Shown piece by piece: positions 22,596-27,735 of a stretch of DNA of 27,735 nucleotides (the first letter of the stretch is position 1; each line of letters starts with the position of its first letter). This DNA is from Rhodoferax sp. UBA4409 (lineage in GTDB: Bacteria > Pseudomonadota > Gammaproteobacteria > Burkholderiales > Burkholderiaceae_C). The notes below the pieces were generated by a model. The model did no database searches and was not told where the DNA came from. It saw only the letters and a list, made by a program, of their open reading frames with translations. Where the stretch lies: the NCBI GenBank assembly GCA_002390825.1, contig DGQR01000013.1:1-27735 (forward strand), read 5' to 3'. A program made the translations under genes and the position numbers.

Positions 22596-23120
22596 ATGAG
22601 CGACAACAGCCAAGCAACTGCGCACGAAGAAGACCACACGGGCCCCGTCAAAACCCCCAAGCAATTGCTGTTGGCGGCATTTTTCTCGTTTGTCATTCCG
22701 ATCTTCGTGATCATTGGTTTGGTGTATTACGTGACCTCGGCCAACAAGCCTGCTGCAGGCTCTGTGAATGTGGAAAAGGCTACTGCCGAGCGCATTCAAA
22801 AGATCGGCATGGTGGAGATCCGCGATGCCAACCGCGAGATGAGGTCCGGTGAAGAGGTCTACAAAGCCCAGTGCGCGGCCTGCCATGCGGTGGGCGCCGC
22901 CGGCGCGCCTAAGTTTGGCGATGCGGGCGCTTGGGGTGCACGCGTCAAGACGGGCTTCGATGCCCTGTACAACTCGGCCATCAAGGGCAAAGGCGCTATG
23001 GGCGCGCAGGCGGGCGGCGATTTTTCTGACTACGAAATCGGGCGTGCTGTCGTGTTCCTGGCGAACGCGGGTGGCGGCAAATTCGACGAGCCGAAGAAGC
23101 CAGAGCCAGAGGCGAAGTAA
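22596..23120 (+). CDS. Membrane-anchored cytochrome c5-type protein
   Basis: This 174-residue protein has one N-terminal membrane helix (about 24-46: LLAAFFSFVIPIFVIIGLVYY) and a periplasmic class I cytochrome domain with the haem site CAACH at 93-97. A likely Met axial ligand lies in KGAMGAQAGG, followed by the C-terminal helix DYEIGRAVVFLANAG. The tail is rich in Lys, Pro and Glu. Such proteins pass electrons near terminal oxidases in betaproteobacteria. The exact partner is not visible here. TGAGGA lies 5 bases before the ATG at 22596 and fixes this start over an upstream TTG. Confidence 0.92.
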   Translation: MSDNSQATAHEEDHTGPVKTPKQLLLAAFFSFVIPIFVIIGLVYYVTSANKPAAGSVNVEKATAERIQKIGMVEIRDANREMRSGEEVYKAQCAACHAVGAAGAPKFGDAGAWGARVKTGFDALYNSAIKGKGAMGAQAGGDFSDYEIGRAVVFLANAGGGKFDEPKKPEPEAK

Positions 23121-23135
23121 TCTTTCGTCCCATCG

Positions 23136-23163
23136 AAAAAGCCGACGCAAGTCGGCTTTTTTG
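23136..23163. terminator. Rho-independent terminator, bidirectional
   Basis: AAAAAGCCGAC and GTCGGCTTTTTT surround a GCAA loop. It ends the cytochrome transcript and can also serve the convergent minus-strand genes. Confidence 0.92.
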
Positions 23164-23192
23164 TTTCTAGCCCTTATATAGCTTGCGCACTC

Positions 23193-23211
23193 TGCTATTT
23201 TTTAGATAGCA
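23193..23211. repeat. Dispersed palindrome, copy R4 (intergenic)
   Basis: TGCTAT and ATAGCA arms surround a 7-base T-rich centre, the same geometry as the other copies. Preceding bases (CTAGCCCTTATATAGC) look like an additional partial half. It lies between the terminator and the convergent gene. Confidence 0.6.
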
Positions 23212-23220
23212 ACATTCAAA

Positions 23221-23757
23221 TCAGGCATGGGCTACAAGCGGGCTGCGCACAAACTGGAAATGCGCAGCTAACCAGTCACTGGTGATTTCGCTGGGCACCC
23301 ACACACCCTGCTCCACATGGGCGGCTGCGTGGGCCATATCCGCGGTGTGAACCAGTCCAACGCCCAATGTGGTTTGCAGGTACAGCAAGCCTTGCTCGTC
23401 GATATAGCTTTCCAGCACAGACACGGGTGCTCCCGTATGGGCGCGAACCTGTCCGTCAGGTTGAATGCGCCAGATCCAGGGTGTGTGCATCAGCTCGACA
23501 TACACCCGCTGCGGCCCGTTCTGAAAGTACCAACAGCCCGATGCATCGGCGGCATAGTTCCGTTGGATAAAGTCGATCAATTTTTCATGCTGTAGGCGGC
23601 TACCTCGCGCTTCCAAAACATGGGATGCAAAGGCTCCACTGGCCTGCGCGGCGTCGTCCCGCAGGTACCAGTCACCGCGGCCATCCAACCCTAGCCAGCC
23701 ATAGCAATCAGGCACGTTCGGCCACTTGGCCATGGCTTGTTTCACGATGTCATCCAT
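23221..23757 (-). CDS. Conserved protein of unknown function, DUF-type, 178 residues
   Basis: The protein starts MDDIVKQAMAKWPNVPDCYGWLGLDG and has conserved-looking central motifs HEKLIDFIQRNYAADASGCWYFQNGPQRVYVEL and a C-terminal segment LLYLQTTLGVGLVHTADM. I recognise this as a widespread betaproteobacterial family without known function; no catalytic motif, signal peptide or membrane helix is evident. ATG at 23757 overlaps the hydrolase stop by eight bases (ATGGATGA), so translation is coupled. A longer frame to 23868 runs inside the hydrolase gene and is unlikely. Confidence 0.85.
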   Translation of the reverse strand: MDDIVKQAMAKWPNVPDCYGWLGLDGRGDWYLRDDAAQASGAFASHVLEARGSRLQHEKLIDFIQRNYAADASGCWYFQNGPQRVYVELMHTPWIWRIQPDGQVRAHTGAPVSVLESYIDEQGLLYLQTTLGVGLVHTADMAHAAAHVEQGVWVPSEITSDWLAAHFQFVRSPLVAHA

Positions 23758-24763
23758 GGGCGGGCTCTCCGCCAGGCAATGCTGAAGCGAGCCAGTTGCC
23801 CACCGCCTCTGGCATGGTACGCACATGACCCGGCACGTTTCCGTGTGGGAAGCCGACATGGCCTCCATGCGCTGGTTGCCATAAGGTCACAAAGTTGCCC
23901 ACATCAGCCTGCGAGGGAAGACTCCACACAGGCACAAAGGGATCGTTGCGCGCATTTACCACCAGCGCAGGTATGCGAATGCGTGACAAGTGCGGCTTGG
24001 CGGAGCCACGGGCCCAATAGTCTTCGGTACTGCTGAAGCCGTGGAGGGGCGCAGTGAACAGATTGTCAAACTCGTAGAGGTCTTTGGCGGCGCGCAAGGC
24101 GTCGCCATCAAACAAGCCGGGGAACTGGGCCAGCTTTTGCAGCGCCTTGGGGACCATGGTGTTTAAGAACATGCGGGTGTACACCCACCGATTGAAGCCG
24201 CGTCCGATGGCGTAGCCACCTGCGGCAAGGTCGATGGGCGAACACACGGCCGCAACAGCTTGGGCCGTTTGGCCTGCGGTGTCACCGGCCTCCTCGGCCC
24301 ATCGCAGCAGGGCATTGCCGCCCAAGGACACGCCAGCTGCGATGATGGGTCCCTGATGGCGTTTGCGGAACTGGTCGAGGATCCAGCCTATTTCTTCATA
24401 GTCCCCAGAGTGGTAGGCGCGTGGCGCCAGATTCAGCTCGCCGCTACAGCCTCGAAAATGGGGCACAGCATAGGCGTAGCCCTGTGCGTGGGCATAGTCC
24501 GCAAAGGCTTCGGCGTAATGGCTGCGCGAACTGCCCTCGAGCCCGTGAAACAGCACCAGGAGCGGGCGCTCTGCCAGTGCAGGTGTGACCAGCCAATCCA
24601 CATCCACAAAGTCTTGGTCGGGAGTACTCCAGCGCTCCCGGCGGTATTCCGGATGCGGGCCGAAGACGCGTCGCGAGTACAAGGCCGGCCAAATGGTCTG
24701 GAGATTGCCACCAGGCAACCAAGCAGGCGCTACATAATTCATAGCGCTTGGCGCTTTTTTCAT
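23750..24763 (-). CDS. YheT-type alpha/beta hydrolase
   Basis: This protein of about 337 residues belongs to the COG0429-like hydrolases. The core begins APAWLPGGNLQTIWPALYSRR. The nucleophile Ser lies in AAGVSLGGNAL, the acid in VVNARNDPFVP and the His in AHGGHVGFPHG; the oxyanion region is LFHGLEGSSRSHYAEAFA. Substrate is unknown, with esters most likely. Three starts are possible: TTG 24784 (overlaps the upstream stop), ATG 24763 and ATG 24742. None has a clear Shine-Dalgarno, and palindrome copy R5 spans the start region. I give 24763 as a compromise. Confidence 0.85.
   Translation of the reverse strand: MKKAPSAMNYVAPAWLPGGNLQTIWPALYSRRVFGPHPEYRRERWSTPDQDFVDVDWLVTPALAERPLLVLFHGLEGSSRSHYAEAFADYAHAQGYAYAVPHFRGCSGELNLAPRAYHSGDYEEIGWILDQFRKRHQGPIIAAGVSLGGNALLRWAEEAGDTAGQTAQAVAAVCSPIDLAAGGYAIGRGFNRWVYTRMFLNTMVPKALQKLAQFPGLFDGDALRAAKDLYEFDNLFTAPLHGFSSTEDYWARGSAKPHLSRIRIPALVVNARNDPFVPVWSLPSQADVGNFVTLWQPAHGGHVGFPHGNVPGHVRTMPEAVGNWLASALPGGEPAHG
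24727..24747. repeat. Dispersed palindrome, copy R5 (at hydrolase start)
   Basis: GCGCTA at 24727-24732 and TAGCGC at 24742-24747 frame an AT-rich centre and fit GCTAN-N7-ATAGC. The copy overlaps the first codons of the hydrolase and the ATG at 24742. Confidence 0.6.
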
Positions 24764-24780
24764 GGGCGTGCTGCCGCTAT

Positions 24781-25236
24781 TCAATGGAGAACCTGTGGTG
24801 TTTGATGGTGCTGGGCTGCCTCTTCAGGGCTCCCCGGGCTCGCGTGGTGTACGACGAGCCGCCAGCCTTGCGGAGTCTTGTGGTACACGTTAGTAGCAAC
24901 AACATGCGCTTTGCTAGGGCCTTCGGGCGTAAGAATCTCCACGGTTTCCAGCACATGGTGAACCGCACTGGCCAGGGACTCCACCCGACGAATATGTTCC
25001 GGCTTTACATGGATAGCCCCCCCGTGCGCGAACATCGCCTCGAATGCGGCGCGAATCGCACCCACGCCGATCAATCGGGTACCACCGGGGTGGATACACG
25101 CGATGTCATCTTCGTCCGCCCAACACGCCATCAGCTTGTCGATGTCGCCAAGCTGCATCGCTTCGTAGAAAGCGGCTTCAATTTCATCAGGCGTTCCGCC
25201 AATAGCGGCGTGCATTTTTGCTGGGTTTCTAGGCAT
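24781..25236 (-). CDS. NTF2-like (SnoaL/DUF4440-type) protein
   Basis: This 151-residue single-domain protein has the alpha+beta cone fold pattern: EIEAAFYEAMQLGDIDKLMACWADEDDIACIHPGG (about 18-52), IRAAFEAMFA, and strands HHVLETVEIL and WRLVVHHASP. It resembles ketosteroid-isomerase-like proteins annotated as nuclear transport factor 2 family. The pocket ligand is unknown. Its TGA overlaps a possible TTG start of the hydrolase, so the three minus-strand genes likely form one operon. ATG at 25236 is used; 25215 is an alternative. Confidence 0.85.
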   Translation of the reverse strand: MPRNPAKMHAAIGGTPDEIEAAFYEAMQLGDIDKLMACWADEDDIACIHPGGTRLIGVGAIRAAFEAMFAHGGAIHVKPEHIRRVESLASAVHHVLETVEILTPEGPSKAHVVATNVYHKTPQGWRLVVHHASPGSPEEAAQHHQTPQVLH

Positions 25237-25315
25237 ATTCGCATTCTCGCGTATCTGTCATGGTCCTGAAGGGTCAGGGGACAGTAGGATGAGCACTTCA
25301 GTTCAGGAGTTTTTC

Positions 25316-25948
25316 ATGGTGTATCGATACACAGCCCACAAATGGAATTTGTTCGCACGGTTCACAGCATATGCAGCCGCACTCGGATTTGCGCTGGTTT
25401 TGTCAGGCTGTGGGTACAACGAGTTTCAGCGCTTGGATGAACAGTCCAAGGCTGCGTGGAGCGAAGTGCTCAACCAATACCAGCGGCGCGCTGACCTGGT
25501 GCCCAACATCGTGGCCACCGTGAAGGGTGAAGCCGCTTTCGAGCAGGACACCCTTACCAAAGTGGTGGAGGCTCGCGCAAAGGCAACCAGCATGCAAGTG
25601 ACGCCCGAGACTTTGAATAACCCGGAGGCCTTTTCCAAGTTTCAGAATGCCCAGGGCGAACTGGGTGGAGCTTTGAGCCGACTGCTGGTAGTGAGCGAGC
25701 AGTATCCCAACTTGAAGGCGAACCAAGGCTTTAGTGATCTGCGTGTCCAACTGGAAGGAACCGAAAACCGCATCACGGTGGCCCGTAATCGTTACATCCA
25801 AAGTGTGCAGGACTACAACATCCTGGCGCGTAGCTTTCCTAGCAACCTCACGGCGTCCGTCCTAGGTTATCAGCCAAAACCCACTTTAGCGGTTGCGAAT
25901 GAAGCAGCCATCACCGTACCACCGACCGTGGACTTCGAGAAGAAATAG
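25316..25948 (+). CDS. lemA: LemA family lipoprotein
   Basis: This 210-residue protein has an N-terminal hydrophobic segment ending in the lipobox LSGC (about residue 31), so it is probably a lipoprotein rather than the usual single-helix LemA. The LemA domain shows YNEFQRLDEQSKAAWSEVLNQYQRRADLVPNIVATVKGEA, ARAKAT, QGELGGALSRLLVVSEQYPNLKA and RNRYIQSVQDYN. Function is poorly known. CAGGAG 6 bases before ATG 25316 fixes this start over one at 25289. It is first of a three-gene operon with two TPM-domain proteins. Confidence 0.92.
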   Translation: MVYRYTAHKWNLFARFTAYAAALGFALVLSGCGYNEFQRLDEQSKAAWSEVLNQYQRRADLVPNIVATVKGEAAFEQDTLTKVVEARAKATSMQVTPETLNNPEAFSKFQNAQGELGGALSRLLVVSEQYPNLKANQGFSDLRVQLEGTENRITVARNRYIQSVQDYNILARSFPSNLTASVLGYQPKPTLAVANEAAITVPPTVDFEKK

Positions 25949-25949
25949 C

Positions 25950-26867
25950 ATGGAACTGTGGAACCGATGGTCGCGCGGCCTCGTTACCTTGCTGTTAGGC
26001 ATGGTGATGTGGGGCGTCGGGCTGGGGTCGCATGCCGCGAGTGTGATCGCCGTTCCTGCACTTCAGGCCCGGGTCACGGATACCAGTGGCACTTTACAAG
26101 CCGAGGAGATTCGGCAACTTGAAGCGGAATTAGCTGCAATCGAGACGGATACAGGTAGCCAGTTAGTGATCTGGCTTTTGCCCAGCAGTGGCGGCGAGGA
26201 CATTGCAGCGTTGGCCAACAGGGTGGCTAATGAATGGAAGGTCGGTCGAAAGCTGGAGGGTGACGGCCTGCTGATCCTCGTAGCCAAGAACGACCGGCGG
26301 ATTCGCATTGAAGTGGCCAAGGCTCTCGAAGGAGCCATTCCTGACGTGATGGCAGGGCGCGTGATCCAACAGCAAATGGCTCCACGTTTTGCGGCGGGAG
26401 ACTACCTTGGCGGATTACGTAATGGTGTAGCGGCTTTGGCATCTTTGATTAAAGCGGAAGAGCTACCTGCCCCACAAGGGCCTTCTGGTTCCGGGGCACA
26501 CGCGCAGAGCTTCAATTGGGTGGAACTTGGCGTATTTATCTTCTTTGCCTCTGCCATCGGAGGCACGATGGCACGGCGGGCCTTGGGTACTCGCCTCGGC
26601 TCTGCTGTGGTCGGTGTTTTATCGGCTGCATTGGTGTTTTATGTCACCCAATGGTGGCTGAGCTGCGTGATTGCGGGCGTGGGGGGCTTTATGCTTTCGA
26701 TCATGATGAGTCGCGCTAGCACCAGATCTATGGGCCACCATGCATCGGGCTTGTCTTTTGGCACAGGCACCACCTTCGGGCACGATGCGGGCGGCTCTTC
26801 TTCCGGTAGCTTCAGTTCGGGAGGCGGCGGCAATTTTGGCGGTGGTGGCGCCTCAGGAGGTTGGTAA
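25950..26867 (+). CDS. TPM-domain (YgcG family) membrane protein
   Basis: This 305-residue protein has a signal peptide (about 1-30, ending SHAAS), a periplasmic TPM domain (about 35-175: ARVTDTSGTLQAEEIRQLEAEL, TGSQLVIWLLPS, LANRVANEWKVGRKLEGDGLLILVAKNDRRIRIEVAKALEGAIPD) and then two to three hydrophobic segments. The Gly/Ser-rich tail ends SGGGGNFGGGGASGGW, a hallmark of the family. It is adjacent to LemA as is common in bacteria, but the joint role is unknown. ATG 25950 follows the LemA stop by one base. Confidence 0.92.
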   Translation: MELWNRWSRGLVTLLLGMVMWGVGLGSHAASVIAVPALQARVTDTSGTLQAEEIRQLEAELAAIETDTGSQLVIWLLPSSGGEDIAALANRVANEWKVGRKLEGDGLLILVAKNDRRIRIEVAKALEGAIPDVMAGRVIQQQMAPRFAAGDYLGGLRNGVAALASLIKAEELPAPQGPSGSGAHAQSFNWVELGVFIFFASAIGGTMARRALGTRLGSAVVGVLSAALVFYVTQWWLSCVIAGVGGFMLSIMMSRASTRSMGHHASGLSFGTGTTFGHDAGGSSSGSFSSGGGGNFGGGGASGGW

Positions 26868-27382
26868 TGGAAAACCGTTTGGCTCGATGGATTCGACACC
26901 GCTGGTGGGACGACGCAGCGCTTCGCCTTCCGCACGGGATTGTCGAGCGCTTGGCGGAAGGAATAAAACGTTGCGAACAGGGGCACAACGCGGAAGTCTG
27001 CCTGCACATCGAAAGTTCTTTGCCAAACTCTTACTTGTGGCGCAAGCAAGAAATGTCGGTACTGCTCGAAACACGTGCAAAGGATTTGTTCGCGTCCAAA
27101 GGTATTTGGGATACCGAAGAAAACAACGGCCTGCTTATCTATCTTTGTCTGGCTGAACGCTCCGTGGAGCTTGTCTTTGATCGCGCGATCCAACGTGCCA
27201 TCGATGCCACCGAGTGGGAGTCGATGCTGTCTCGAATGGCACAGCATGTGCAGTCAAGCAATATTGAAGTGGGCATTCTCGAGATGCTGGGCACGATCTC
27301 CACGTTGCTGGCAGAACACTTTCCCGTCACTCAAGGTAGAACGCTGACGAACGAGATCAGCGACACGCCTACCCTCCAGTAG
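26867..27382 (+). CDS. Second TPM-domain protein, short, no signal peptide
   Basis: This protein of about 171 residues has one TPM domain (about 30-150: LPHGIVERLAEGIKRCEQGHNAEVCLHIESSLP, AKDLFASKGIWDTEENNGLLIYLCLAERSVELVFDRAI). It lacks a signal peptide and membrane helices. The start overlaps the previous stop as TAATG and has a strong AGGAGG 6 bases upstream, so it is certainly co-translated with the LemA-TPM pair. A strong terminator follows. Confidence 0.9.
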   Translation: MENRLARWIRHRWWDDAALRLPHGIVERLAEGIKRCEQGHNAEVCLHIESSLPNSYLWRKQEMSVLLETRAKDLFASKGIWDTEENNGLLIYLCLAERSVELVFDRAIQRAIDATEWESMLSRMAQHVQSSNIEVGILEMLGTISTLLAEHFPVTQGRTLTNEISDTPTLQ

Positions 27383-27394
27383 CGATGTTCAGCC

Positions 27395-27428
27395 AACAAA
27401 AAAGCCACCCGAGGGTGGCTTTTTTGTT
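27395..27428. terminator. Perfect bidirectional rho-independent terminator
   Basis: Sixteen-base complementary arms (27395-27410 and 27413-27428) surround a GA loop, with A and T runs at the outer ends. It terminates the LemA operon and, from the other side, the ATP synthase operon ending in atpC. Confidence 0.95.
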
Positions 27429-27441
27429 CAAGCAACAGCGC

Positions 27442-27735
27442 TTATTTCTTCTTCAAGAACTTGCGTGCTGCCGAGATCTCTGCGGCCATCACGGCAATTT
27501 CCGATTGGATACGGGCGATGTCAATTTCGCTCTTGGCATTCTTCAAGGCTTCTTCCGCAGCCGCTTTGGCGGCATTGGATTTTTCCTCGTCGAGGTCCTT
27601 ACCGCGAATAGCCGTGTCAGACAACACGGTAACGCAGTTAGGCTGCACTTCCAACAGACCACCGGCTACGAACACAAATTCTTCGCTGCCATCGGCTTTT
27701 TGAATGCGCACCGTGCCGGGCTTGATGCGCGTGAT
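27442..27735 (-). CDS. atpC: F1Fo ATP synthase epsilon subunit (5' truncated)
   Basis: The C-terminal 97 residues of AtpC are present and the frame runs off the window edge. Landmarks are TRIKPGTVRI at the edge, FVFVAGGLLEVQPNCVTVLSDTAIRG of the beta-sandwich, and a helical C-terminal domain (AAKAAAEEALKNAKSEIDIARIQSEIAVMAAEISAARKFLKKK). The epsilon subunit links the central stalk and inhibits ATP hydrolysis. The rest of the atp operon should lie beyond the right edge. Confidence 0.96.
   Translation of the reverse strand: MTRIKPGTVRIQKADGSEEFVFVAGGLLEVQPNCVTVLSDTAIRGKDLDEEKSNAAKAAAEEALKNAKSEIDIARIQSEIAVMAAEISAARKFLKKK

Noticed and set aside
25255..25284. Imperfect hairpin (CTGTC/GACAG with CCTGA/TCAGG) before lemA
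   Set aside because: The arms are asymmetric and short, and it does not match a known riboswitch or operator.
26639..27247. 202-residue minus-strand frame opposite the TPM genes
   Set aside because: It runs antisense across the junction of two coupled genes. Its Pro-rich part is the complement of the Gly-rich tail.
1..27735. CRISPR array, insertion sequence, prophage or toxin-antitoxin module
   Set aside because: No regular repeat-spacer pattern, transposase, integrase or recognisable toxin/antitoxin pair was seen. The only dispersed repeats are the short palindromes.

Overview
The window reads as chromosomal DNA of a betaproteobacterium, most probably a member of the Comamonadaceae (Rhodoferax/Acidovorax/Limnohabitans type). 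This is inferred from the moderately high GC content, the rsmI-yraN-diaA-dolP neighbourhood, a PobR/PobA pair, a membrane-anchored cytochrome c5-type protein, an atpC end and a dispersed short palindrome of a kind I associate with that family. Genes are tightly packed on both strands. I see no phage, insertion sequence or CRISPR array.

Layout. 1-842 is the 3' part of a beta-hydroxyacid dehydrogenase. 906-3496 carries dolP, diaA, yraN (minus) and rsmI (plus), whose yraN/rsmI start codons abut. 3493-7586 is a sugar-acid catabolic island: dgoA-dgoK on the minus strand, divergent from a DgoR-like GntR regulator, a sugar 1-dehydrogenase (SDR) and an SMP-30 lactonase. Together these give an oxidative (De Ley-Doudoroff type) D-galactose route, with the galactonate dehydratase step missing from the window. 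7596-15354 is a minus-strand alpha-glucoside uptake and hydrolysis operon: ABC ATPase, binding protein, two permeases and GH13 alpha-glucosidase, followed by a MATE transporter. Its upstream region holds three operator-like palindromes but no adjacent regulator.

15572-18406 holds a conserved small protein, a low-molecular-weight tyrosine phosphatase, an RhlE-type DEAD-box helicase and an unusual HTH-receiver fusion. 18407-18912 is an AT-rich stretch with a possible 72-residue gene and two strong AT palindromes. 18913-21025 is a PobR-type IclR regulator divergent from pobA. 21118-23120 carries a degenerate EAL-HDOD protein, tRNA-Arg(CCG) and a c-type cytochrome. 23221-25236 is a minus-strand set with a protein of unknown function, a YheT-like hydrolase and an NTF2-like protein. 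25316-27382 is a LemA-TPM-TPM operon on the plus strand, and the window closes with the 3' part of atpC.

The catabolic content (alpha-glucosides, galactose/galactonate, 4-hydroxybenzoate) suggests a heterotroph living on plant or algal sugars and aromatics. The most unusual observations are: five copies of a GCTAN-N7-ATAGC palindrome with constant spacing, three of them inside or at the edge of coding sequence; the AT-rich small-gene unit at 18541-18839; and the HTH-then-receiver architecture at 17771-18406. I found no clear evidence of a wholly new multi-gene system.
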